The notes under the pieces: generated by a model
Told to the model about the DNA's origin: nothing
Database searches by the model: none
The model's input: only the letters and a program-made list of their open reading frames with translations
Position numbers and translations under genes: made by a program
Source: Akkermansiaceae bacterium UBA1315
GTDB lineage: Bacteria > Verrucomicrobiota > Verrucomicrobiia > Verrucomicrobiales > Akkermansiaceae
Direction: 5' to 3'
Length of the DNA stretch: 43,485 nucleotides
NCBI GenBank assembly: GCA_002307065.1
Contig: DBTN01000040.1
Location: 115,631 to 159,115 of the forward strand
In this document: positions 24,399 to 32,050 of the stretch, piece by piece
Layout of the letters: the number at the start of each line of letters is the position of its first letter
Numbering within the stretch: position 1 is the stretch's first letter

Positions 24399-25481
24399 TC
24401 AGGATTCGAAGAAAATGCGCATTTGGTTTTTGTCTTCCGCACGGAAGAGCGCTTCATCGCGGGTGATGATGCCTTGGACGTAGAGCTTCCGGAGTGACTC
24501 ATCCATGGTGACCATGCCGACGTTTTTACCGGTTTGCATCACGCCTGGAATCATGAAGGTTTTTCCCTCGCGGATGCAGTTGGAGATCGCCGGGGTATTG
24601 ACGAGGAGCTCCATCGCAAGCACGCGGCCATTTCCATCTGCACGAGGGACGAGCTGTTGGGAAAGGATGCCGCGAAGGGATTCGGAAACCATGATTCGGA
24701 TCTGATCGCGTTGATCGGTCGGGAACACGTCGAGCACCCGGTCGAGGGTTCGCGGAGCGTTGCCGGTATGGAGCGTTCCAAGAACCAAGTGACCGGTTTC
24801 CGCAGCGGTGAGGGCGAGCTGGATCGTTTCCAAGTCGCGCATTTCTCCGACCATGATGACGTCCGGATCTTCCCGCAAGGCACCACGAAGGGCTTTGGCG
24901 AAGGATTCGGTGTGGGAATGGATTTCGCGTTGGTTGACTTGGCAGCCTTTCGATTCGAAGACGTATTCGATCGGGTCTTCAAGCGTCAGGATGTGATCTT
25001 CGCGGTCTTTGTTGATGAAATCGACCAGGGCGGCGAGTGTCGTGGATTTTCCAGATCCGACGGCACCGGTGATGAGGACCAGTCCGTTTTGGTAACGGGT
25101 GAGGGGAACGACACTTCCCAACGGCAGCCCGATTTCCTCCATGGTGCGGATTTTATCGGTGATGACCCGGAAGGCCATATCGTAGCCCAGCCGCTGTTTG
25201 ATGACTGAAGCCCGATAGCGTCCGTCCGCATTTTGGTAGGCGAAATCGACGTCTCCGTGGGACTGGAGGCGATTCCACTCGCGCTCTTTCAAAAACGATT
25301 TTGCCAGTCGTTCGGTTTCTGCTGGAGCAAGTGGCGGATGGTCGCCCCAGATTGGAGAAAGCTGGCCAAAGCGGCGCCATGCCGGCGGGTAGGCCGTGGG
25401 AAGATGGATATCAGAGCAATCGTATTCCCGTCCGATTCGGAGGTATTCGTCAACGTGATCAAGAACCTTGTGTTCAGTCAT
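24399..25481 (-). CDS. second PilT/PilU-type ATPase
   Basis: A 360-residue paralogue of the PilT at 23235. It has the same order of motifs: CSDIHLPTAYPPAWRRFG, a Walker A variant GAVGSGKST, LTLEDPIEYVF, PDVIMVGEMRDLETIQ, GHLVLGTLHTGNAP and AISNCIREGKTFM. The less conserved N terminus (MTEHKVLDHVDEYLRIG) and C terminus separate it from PilT, which suggests a PilU-like accessory retraction motor. ATG 25481 is the first in frame. It lies 21 bases after the small membrane protein gene at 25503. Confidence 0.88.
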   Translation of the reverse strand: MTEHKVLDHVDEYLRIGREYDCSDIHLPTAYPPAWRRFGQLSPIWGDHPPLAPAETERLAKSFLKEREWNRLQSHGDVDFAYQNADGRYRASVIKQRLGYDMAFRVITDKIRTMEEIGLPLGSVVPLTRYQNGLVLITGAVGSGKSTTLAALVDFINKDREDHILTLEDPIEYVFESKGCQVNQREIHSHTESFAKALRGALREDPDVIMVGEMRDLETIQLALTAAETGHLVLGTLHTGNAPRTLDRVLDVFPTDQRDQIRIMVSESLRGILSQQLVPRADGNGRVLAMELLVNTPAISNCIREGKTFMIPGVMQTGKNVGMVTMDESLRKLYVQGIITRDEALFRAEDKNQMRIFFES

Positions 25482-25502
25482 GGTGGGTTTTTAAGAAGAT
25501 AT

Positions 25503-25889
25503 TTAGAATCGTCGGCCGGGGTCGGGCGAAGGTGGATACCCACCCAATTTCATTCCGACGTAACGGCGGACTTGTCCGGTGAACCAGACTTGAGCAGCAG
25601 GGCGGGCGGCTGCAATCACCAAAGTGAGCAGAAATCCGAACAATCCCCGTTTCACTTTCTTTTCCGGCTTCACCTTTTTCCGGCGGAACAAGGTGCTCAA
25701 CAACATGCCAAATGCCAGGCCGCCGCCGATCCATCCGGTCGGGTGGCTTTGAAGAGACGACTTCACGCGAGACGGGACATCGAGCCGACGTTTCACCGAA
25801 ACCGCATGGACACTCAAAACGGAGCGAGCCTCGTCAGCCAGTCGAGTGAGATGTTCTATTTCTTGCGATTTTGAAAGTTTTCGATCCAT
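25503..25889 (-). CDS. small membrane protein, YqjK-like position
   Basis: A 128-residue protein with a charged N-terminal half, then two hydrophobic segments (GWIGGGLAFGMLLSTLF and GLFGFLLTLVIAAARPAA) separated by a very basic stretch (RRKKVKPEKKVKR). No family is firmly recognised. It overlaps the holin-like gene upstream by 34 bases and is third in a set that matches E. coli yqjD-yqjE-yqjK in order and type, so a membrane-associated envelope role is likely. Confidence 0.65.
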   Translation of the reverse strand: MDRKLSKSQEIEHLTRLADEARSVLSVHAVSVKRRLDVPSRVKSSLQSHPTGWIGGGLAFGMLLSTLFRRKKVKPEKKVKRGLFGFLLTLVIAAARPAAQVWFTGQVRRYVGMKLGGYPPSPDPGRRF

Positions 25890-26284
25890 TCGCGGTCTTT
25901 TTTAAATTCGGAGCGGGTGACGGGGAAAAATTCCCCTGCGGACGATTTCGCATTTGTGACGAGGATCACGGCGACAATCAGGTGGAGGACGGCAGCGATG
26001 AACGCAATCCAATACCAGTCTATCACGAGACTCGTGGCAATCGCAGCGATTCCGCCGGCCAGAATCAGTCCCCATGCGAAGAGCAGACAGACTGCTGCGA
26101 CGACGAGCGCGATGACTTTTTTAACCGCAGTTTTTCCGACTTCCTGAGATTCCACTTGGAAAATCGCAAGCCGCGATGACACCAATCCCGAAATGGCATT
26201 TTTCCAATCGGGTGGGGCGGGGTGGGGAGGTCGGGCGGCAGAGGTCGCCGTGACGCTAGGATCGATTCCTGACGGTTCGTTCAT
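25856..26284 (-). CDS. holin-like membrane protein (YqjE/Phage_holin_3_6 type)
   Basis: A 142-residue protein: a proline-rich start, an amphipathic helix (ISGLVSSRLAIFQVESQEVG), two membrane segments (about 53-77 KVIALVVAAVCLLFAWGLIL and 84-107 WYWIAFIAAVLHLIVAVILV) and a charged tail. The helix followed by two membrane spans is the pattern of the holin superfamily 3_6 proteins such as YqjE. Despite the name these are chromosomal membrane proteins of unknown role. The gene lies between a DUF883-like gene and a small membrane protein gene. Confidence 0.75.
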   Translation of the reverse strand: MNEPSGIDPSVTATSAARPPHPAPPDWKNAISGLVSSRLAIFQVESQEVGKTAVKKVIALVVAAVCLLFAWGLILAGGIAAIATSLVIDWYWIAFIAAVLHLIVAVILVTNAKSSAGEFFPVTRSEFKKDREWIENFQNRKK

Positions 26285-26344
26285 GGGAAAAAGCCCGCCG
26301 CTGGCAGCGATTCTGTCGGCGGCGGGAGTTGGAGGAATCGGGTT

Positions 26345-26785
26345 TTAGCGACGAAGAAGGAGGCCGACCAAGAAGCCGACGCCGAGAGCTCCGAGAACCG
26401 ATTTGGTTGGGTTCTGACGGATGTAATCTTCAGCGGAAACATGGAGCTCCTGTGCTTTGACCCGCGTTTCTTGCCACTGTTCGGTGGCGGATTCGCGGAG
26501 GTGCGCTGCTTTGTCGGATGCGGCGATTTTCAGCGCTTCGGCTTTTTCGACGGCGGTCGATTTGAATTGGCTGGCCTTGTCGGTGGCGACTTCACGAAGG
26601 TGCTGAGCGGACTCCACGGCGCGCTCTTTGATCGAGGCGGCTTGGGAACTCGCGGTGTGGGCCAAGTCACGAGCTTTTTCTCCGGCGGCGACGCGAAGGT
26701 CGTTTGCAGCTTGAGCGACCGAGGGATTTGGAGTGAAACCGGTTTCTGGATCGAGACTGCGAGGGCTGGCAAAGGAATCGGACAT
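26345..26785 (-). CDS. ElaB/YqjD-like (DUF883) helical membrane-anchored protein
   Basis: A 146-residue protein. The centre is an Ala/Lys/Glu-rich amphipathic helix with 11-residue-like repeats (EKARDLAHTASSQAASIKER and similar). The end is EDYIRQNPTKSVLGALGVGF followed by VGLLLRR, the characteristic C-terminal anchor of the DUF883 family, whose E. coli members ElaB and YqjD bind ribosomes and the inner membrane. First of a three-gene set. Stationary-phase or stress expression would be expected by analogy only. Confidence 0.83.
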   Translation of the reverse strand: MSDSFASPRSLDPETGFTPNPSVAQAANDLRVAAGEKARDLAHTASSQAASIKERAVESAQHLREVATDKASQFKSTAVEKAEALKIAASDKAAHLRESATEQWQETRVKAQELHVSAEDYIRQNPTKSVLGALGVGFLVGLLLRR

Positions 26786-26893
26786 AAAGGTAGTAAGTTA
26801 GATTTCTGACGTTCGACAAAGGATCGTCATATTCGTGGATAGACTTGCACCGCATGCGTCATGGCGCAAGGCGTGACTTGAGAATAAAACCAA

Positions 26894-29371
26894 TCAGTTT
26901 TCGAGAATCACCCGAGCTTTGGGAGGATCGAGCAGAATTTCTTTTTGGTTTTCGGGAGGGGAGGTGAAAAGCACACCTTCCCATTCCGGTTTTTTTAAGG
27001 GACCGGTTCCCCGGAATTGGAAGAGGCCGTAGAACGGACGTAAAGGCAGTGTGATGATTCCGAGGAGTCCGCGGGCGTTCATGCGGATGGTCATGTCGAG
27101 GTTTTGGTTTTGCAGGTCGATGTTGCCGTCGCCGGTCAGAATCAATGACGAGGTGGAGGTTCGGAAATCGGTGCTGCTGAGAATTCCGTCGTGGATTTTG
27201 AATGAGAGGAAGGCGTCTTTCGCACGCTCGAAACCGGCTCGTTTATCGCCGAGGACGTTTGAGACGAGCGGCGACAGCGGCCCGAACATCGGCACGGAAA
27301 ACAGTTCGGCTTTTTCCAACGCAAGCAAACCGTCGCCATGCATCGTTCCCACTTTTCCTGACATCATCGAAAAGTCGATCCGTCCGGTCGCCGAGCCTTT
27401 TCCTTTGATCTGGAAATCGAAGGTGGATGCCAGGTCACCCAAGGAAAGTTTGGTCCAAGTGAGTTCACCATCCAGTTTTCCACCCTGATGATAAGTGAAT
27501 TTCGCACCTACCGGTCCGCCGAAGAGATCGAATTTTAACGGCTCGACGATCACGTTTGATCCTCGCAGTCGGACTTGGCCGACCGGGGCGTTGAGAGTGA
27601 GATTTTCTCTCAGAAACACGTAATCTGCCGGGTGATCGGATTGAAAGGATACATCGAGTGAGGTTCTCCCCTGAGGCGTGACATCGACGACTCCGGAACC
27701 TTTCATCATCGGTGGTTGGTGAAACCGGTAAACTTCCAATGAGTCGGCGATCTTCGCGGCAAACAGTCTCACCAGTGGGGCCGCCCAGATTGCCCCTTGG
27801 ACGTTTTCGATTTCGACGAGCTTCTTCGGTCCGTCGTAGCGGATGCGTCCCACGGTGGCGGTTCCCCGGCGGTTGCCGTCGTGTTCTTTGCGCAGGAGAT
27901 AGTCGTCGTAATCAAACACCACTGTTCCATCAAAAAAATCGAGTTCGCGGCGGCTGAGGGAAAATGCGCAGTTGGCCGATTCCACTGGCACGCCCCGGAA
28001 GCTCATGTTGTGAATTTTTCCGCTTCCGGCGTAGGCCCAGGAGGTTTTGTCGGTTGCGTCAAATCCGCCTTCCAGTTTCACTTCGAGATTTGCGCCTTTG
28101 CGTTCGGTGAAATCCATCAAGATCTTTTCAAGCGGTTGGCCTCTGAAAAAGGGCGTGTAGACGGGCACTGGGAGTGTCGTGGTCAATGCCATCCGCACCA
28201 CGGGCCACTGGATCAATGCCTTGCCGGTTGCCTGGCCGTCGTTTCGTTCCAAGAGCAAGTCTCTCAAATAGAGGTCACCCTCTTTCCAAGAAAAGGAGGT
28301 CTCAACCGCGTTAAAAGGCAGTCCTCGGAGCATCACCGATTCGCACCGCGCGTGCCCGGTCATCCGGATGCGAGGGGGTTGATCTTTTTCGATTTGAAAT
28401 TCGCCTTCGGCCTCAAGCGATTGATCGCCGCCGAACGATATTTCTTTAATCGGGGGCAGGCCGAGCCACGCTTTTAACAAAGCGGGGACTTCCAGCCCGG
28501 ACGTGACGTCAAATCGGCCTTCGCCGGTTTTTAAATCGTAATCGATACGACCGTCGAATTCGCCCCGGGAGTCGCTGGCGTGGAGGGAGTGGACCGTCAA
28601 TAAATTGCCGATGAGGACCCCCTTTGCGGTCATTTCATCAATGACATGGCCGTTTTTTTCAATGGAATGAGCCTCCAGCTCCATGCGCGCGGTGACGGTT
28701 CCTCGGTCGGACAGATCGCCTTCGGCGAAGATTCGCAGAGTGGGTGGGCGATCCTCGGAAAATTTCCATTTTTCCAGTTCTTTGATAATCCGCGCGAGCA
28801 TTTCCCGTCGGGCACCTTCGTTTGGATCGTCCTTGGGATCTCCTCCTTCTTGCTGGAATCCGAGCATACGAGCGGAAAGGACGATATCAACTCCGCCGAC
28901 CTTGCCGCGGGCATTGCGAATTTCGAGCAGTCTTCCGCCCGGCATCAGGACGGTGCCCCGGGCGCCCGAGATTTCTAGAGTCGACGAATTGGGATCTTGC
29001 GGATCGACCGGCAGGCTGACTCGCGCATCCGTCAGCTCGATTTTGCGGAGCCGGAAAATTCCACGGGCCATTTTGGTTTTGTCCAGATCGAGGACAATCT
29101 GCTCAAGCCGCGACAGCTCGTGCGTGCGCTCCGGATCGGAAAAGACTCTTACGTCGCTGGCGACCACTCCTTTAAGGGGGATGTAACTGAGCGCGCCGAC
29201 TTGGATATGCGCGCCTTGTTTGGCGGCTTCTTGTTCGATTTTCGCCCGCCACGTTTCCGGTAGGCCAGTGTGATTCGCCCACCACAATAAGCCGAGCGCC
29301 GCGACGATCCCGCACAGGATCAGCAGAAACGCTGCGGTGCGAAGATTGCGGAAAACGTGCAGGCGCCTCAT
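26894..29371 (-). CDS. AsmA-like/DUF3971-type large envelope protein
   Basis: An 825-residue protein anchored by one N-terminal membrane segment (about 12-31, AAFLLILCGIVAALGLLWW), with a long periplasmic beta-rich part. The region after the anchor (WRAKIEQEAAKQGAHIQVGAL) and the C terminus (GDGNIDLQNQNLDMTIRMNA, then GIITLPLRPFYGLFQFRGTG) match AsmA-like proteins. These are thought to form long grooves that help lipids cross the periplasm. An upstream GTG at 29428 is in frame, but ATG 29371 places the membrane anchor normally. It lies 69 bases downstream of radC. Confidence 0.82.
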   Translation of the reverse strand: MRRLHVFRNLRTAAFLLILCGIVAALGLLWWANHTGLPETWRAKIEQEAAKQGAHIQVGALSYIPLKGVVASDVRVFSDPERTHELSRLEQIVLDLDKTKMARGIFRLRKIELTDARVSLPVDPQDPNSSTLEISGARGTVLMPGGRLLEIRNARGKVGGVDIVLSARMLGFQQEGGDPKDDPNEGARREMLARIIKELEKWKFSEDRPPTLRIFAEGDLSDRGTVTARMELEAHSIEKNGHVIDEMTAKGVLIGNLLTVHSLHASDSRGEFDGRIDYDLKTGEGRFDVTSGLEVPALLKAWLGLPPIKEISFGGDQSLEAEGEFQIEKDQPPRIRMTGHARCESVMLRGLPFNAVETSFSWKEGDLYLRDLLLERNDGQATGKALIQWPVVRMALTTTLPVPVYTPFFRGQPLEKILMDFTERKGANLEVKLEGGFDATDKTSWAYAGSGKIHNMSFRGVPVESANCAFSLSRRELDFFDGTVVFDYDDYLLRKEHDGNRRGTATVGRIRYDGPKKLVEIENVQGAIWAAPLVRLFAAKIADSLEVYRFHQPPMMKGSGVVDVTPQGRTSLDVSFQSDHPADYVFLRENLTLNAPVGQVRLRGSNVIVEPLKFDLFGGPVGAKFTYHQGGKLDGELTWTKLSLGDLASTFDFQIKGKGSATGRIDFSMMSGKVGTMHGDGLLALEKAELFSVPMFGPLSPLVSNVLGDKRAGFERAKDAFLSFKIHDGILSSTDFRTSTSSLILTGDGNIDLQNQNLDMTIRMNARGLLGIITLPLRPFYGLFQFRGTGPLKKPEWEGVLFTSPPENQKEILLDPPKARVILEN

Positions 29372-29440
29372 TTGGTAAACTTTTCCGAAGTTACCGGTTC
29401 CGGATGAGGAAATCAACCCAGGGTTCACGGATGAGGCTTT

Positions 29441-30127
29441 TCAGGCAATCGTTCCGGCCTCGCGGAAAGAGAAGTAGGCCTTTCTGCCAGGAGATGGGCG
29501 ACCGATGATGAGATGATCTAAAAACCGGACCTGCATCAGATTCGCTGCGTCGACGATGCGTCGAGTGACCGCTTCATCGGCCCGGCTGGGGGAGGGATCT
29601 CCGGAAGGATGATTGTGGATCAGAATAAATCCGTTCGCTCCACGGGTGATGACGGGTCGCAGGATTTCACGCGGATGGGCGGTGGATTCGCTGACGGAAC
29701 CCATTGAAACGATGGTCGTTCCGATGTGGCGGAGCCGGGTGTCGACGGTGGCGACAACCACTTGTTCCTGGGCGAGGTGGGACATTTGCGGTCCGAAGGC
29801 TTGGAAAATTTCTTCAGGACCGTTGAGGCTGACTTTTGCTAATTGTTCGCGAGCGACGCGGGCTCCGAGTTCAAACGCGGCGGCGAGTTTTGACGCCTTT
29901 GCCAAGCTAAGGCCTTTCTCCTTTGCCAATTCGGAGACGGGCATTCCTCCGAGAGCGCTCATCGAGCCGTATTTTTGAAGCAGTTCGCGGCCGATGGTGA
30001 TCGCGCTGCGTCCTTTGGTGCCGGTTGAGATGAAAAGCGCCATCAGCTCTGAGCTGTCCAGAGCCGCAGGCCCGAGTAATGCGAGCTTTTCCCGAGGTCG
30101 CTCGTCAAAAGGCATGTCCTGAATCAT
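29441..30127 (-). CDS. radC: RadC-family JAB-domain protein
   Basis: A 228-residue RadC. The N-terminal helix-hairpin part (DERPREKLALLGPAALDSSE) is followed by the JAMM/MPN core with HNHPSGDPSPSRAD, the H-x-H-x10-D zinc site. The upstream Glu is present in the EQVVVATVD strand region. The open frame extends to 30301, but ATG 30127 (MIQDMPFDERPREKL) gives the usual family start and length. RadC was once linked to DNA repair, but its function is unsettled. Divergent from the DCC gene at 30253. Confidence 0.93.
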   Translation of the reverse strand: MIQDMPFDERPREKLALLGPAALDSSELMALFISTGTKGRSAITIGRELLQKYGSMSALGGMPVSELAKEKGLSLAKASKLAAAFELGARVAREQLAKVSLNGPEEIFQAFGPQMSHLAQEQVVVATVDTRLRHIGTTIVSMGSVSESTAHPREILRPVITRGANGFILIHNHPSGDPSPSRADEAVTRRIVDAANLMQVRFLDHLIIGRPSPGRKAYFSFREAGTIA

Positions 30128-30252
30128 GATGCTCACGAGAACAGTTATGAGGTGCATCCGCCGGGTCTTCAAGCTTCGGCGTGACATGCTTCCATGCGTT
30201 TTTGACATCAACCCGGTCTGGCGCAGGAGGAATAATCGGATAGAGTGATCGG

Positions 30253-30654
30253 GTGGCTGGTTGGATTCTGTTTTTTGATGGCGATTGCGGATTTTGTTCA
30301 AAATCCGTCCGGTTTGTGGCGCGTCGAGACCGGTCTCAGCGGCTTTCTTTCGCTCCGCTACAAGGGGGTTGGGCGAAAGAAAAAGGTTTCTTTTCCGAAG
30401 CGGCGCGGGCTGGCGGGACGATGGTGGTGGTTCGGGAATCGGACGGCCGGGTTTTTCTGCGAAGCGACGCAGTGATCGAGGTGGCGCGGGCGTTGGGTGG
30501 GTTTTGGAAGCTTTTAATTTTCGCGAAATGGATTCCCCGGTCGGTTCGGGATCGCCTGTATCAATGGGTGGCGGACAACCGTTTCCGTTGGGTTCAAAAC
30601 CTCGATTCGTGTCGGCTGCCGGACCCGGAAGTGGTCAAACGTTTGCGATCCTAG
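30253..30654 (+). CDS. DCC (DUF393) family thiol-disulfide oxidoreductase-like protein
   Basis: A 133-residue protein opening WILFFDGDCGFCSKSVRFVA, the DxxCxxC signature of the DCC family (predicted thioredoxin-fold oxidoreductases), and containing DAVIEVARALGGFWKL, also typical. The start is GTG at 30253, because the ATG choices would remove the signature. No signal peptide, so cytoplasmic. Its substrate is unknown. It is followed by hisS after 62 bases. Confidence 0.87.
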   Translation: MAGWILFFDGDCGFCSKSVRFVARRDRSQRLSFAPLQGGWAKEKGFFSEAARAGGTMVVVRESDGRVFLRSDAVIEVARALGGFWKLLIFAKWIPRSVRDRLYQWVADNRFRWVQNLDSCRLPDPEVVKRLRS

Positions 30655-30716
30655 GACAGTTCGTCGCAATCCCGCCTTGAAATGCCGGGGGTGGCGTGCA
30701 TCCTCGCCGCCCGCCC

Positions 30717-32012
30717 ATGGCAGGACCTACTTTTCAAGCTCTCCCAGGATTCCGCGATTTCACGCCAAGTGAATGCGCGGTCCGTAATTATTTGTTCGAA
30801 ACCTGGCGTGGCGTTGCTCGCCGTTGCGGGTATGTCGAGTATGAGACTCCCGTTTTGGAAGATACCGGTTTGTATCTGAAAAAATCGGGAGGCGAACTTT
30901 CTTCGCAGCTCTTCCGCTTTGAAGATCAAGGAGGGAGAGATGTGACGCTGCGCCCGGAAGTCACCGCTTCGCTGGCTCGTCTGATCGCTCAGCACCAGCG
31001 CGATTTTCCCAAACCGCTGAAGTGGTTCGAGATCGGGCAATGTTTTCGTTATGAAAAGCCGCAAAAAGGGCGCGGTCGGGAGTTTCACCAGTTCAACGTC
31101 GATATTTTCGGCGAAGCCGGACCGGCTGCGGATGCGGAATTGATCGCGCTGGCGATTGAGACGATGCTGGCGTTCGGGTTCGAGGCGGGAGATTTCGTCG
31201 TGCGAGTCTCCGACCGGATGGCGTGGATCGATTTCGCTGCGGCAAATGGCATTGCGGAGGAAAGTATTCCGGAATTCCTCGGGATCATCGACAAAATCGA
31301 ACGTGAAAAACCGGAGGTGCTGGCGCAAAAGCTGGCGGCATTTTCGCTGACTCCGGAAGGCGTCCGGGCTTTCATCGCTGATCCTGCGAATGCTTCCGCC
31401 GCCTATCTGGCGATCCGAGAAGACCTTGCGGCACGCGGATTTGCGGATTTCGTGGAGTTGGATTTATCCATCGTGCGTGGTCTCGCTTATTATACGGGCG
31501 TGGTGTTTGAAGTATTCGACTCGAAAAAATCGATGCGGGCGGTCGCTGGTGGCGGCCGTTATGACACGCTGATTTCGACCATTTCCGAAGGGGCTGTCGA
31601 TCTTCCAGCGACCGGTTTTGCGATGGGCGATTATGTCATCCGGAACTTGATTGAAGAAACCGCGCATGCGGCGATGCAGATGGAAGTCTGGCTGCAGCGG
31701 AACTCGGCTGCGTGTGATGTGTTTGTCGTCGTTGCTGATGACAGCAAGCGCGCCGAATCGCTCAAGCTGGTGACTGATTTACGCCGTGCCGGAATCTCCG
31801 CCGACCTGCCCCTCGCACCTGCCAAAGTGGGGAAACAATTTCAACGTGCGGAGCAATCCGGTGCAAGATTTGCCCTCGTCGTCGGCGCCGAGTATCCCGA
31901 GCTTAAACTCAAAATCCTCGCCAGCCGTACCGAAGAAACCGGAACCGCCGAAAACGCCGTCGAATGGATCACCGACCGTATCCATCAGCCTGACGGACCG
32001 TTATTAGCCTAA
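30717..32012 (+). CDS. hisS: histidyl-tRNA synthetase
   Basis: A 431-residue class II synthetase that charges tRNA-His. Motifs: LPGFRDFTP at the start, motif 2 around EIGQCFRYEKPQKGRGREFHQF, the histidine-binding RGLAYYTGVVFEVF and motif 3 region GGGRYDTLI, then an anticodon-binding domain (VFVVVADDSKRAESLKL). ATG 30717 (MAGPTFQALPG) is preferred over the in-frame GTG at 30696. Its stop codon overlaps the first unit of a 7-base repeat array that fills the gap to aspS, and the two genes are probably cotranscribed. Confidence 0.97.
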   Translation: MAGPTFQALPGFRDFTPSECAVRNYLFETWRGVARRCGYVEYETPVLEDTGLYLKKSGGELSSQLFRFEDQGGRDVTLRPEVTASLARLIAQHQRDFPKPLKWFEIGQCFRYEKPQKGRGREFHQFNVDIFGEAGPAADAELIALAIETMLAFGFEAGDFVVRVSDRMAWIDFAAANGIAEESIPEFLGIIDKIEREKPEVLAQKLAAFSLTPEGVRAFIADPANASAAYLAIREDLAARGFADFVELDLSIVRGLAYYTGVVFEVFDSKKSMRAVAGGGRYDTLISTISEGAVDLPATGFAMGDYVIRNLIEETAHAAMQMEVWLQRNSAACDVFVVVADDSKRAESLKLVTDLRRAGISADLPLAPAKVGKQFQRAEQSGARFALVVGAEYPELKLKILASRTEETGTAENAVEWITDRIHQPDGPLLA

Positions 32013-32039
32013 CTCATGACTAATGACCCATGACTCATC
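32012..32039. repeat. 7-base tandem repeat between hisS and aspS
   Basis: Four units in a row: ACTCATG, ACTAATG, ACCCATG, ACTCATC. An ATG in the third unit (32030) is in frame with aspS but is part of the repeat, which argues for the later start at 32051. The array is of the same kind as those in the nuo operon gaps. Confidence 0.8.
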
Positions 32040-32050
32040 AACTTCTTAAA

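Noticed and set aside
25856..26284. Prophage remnant suggested by the holin-like protein
   Set aside because: No other phage genes nearby, and the DUF883-holin-small protein set is a known chromosomal arrangement.
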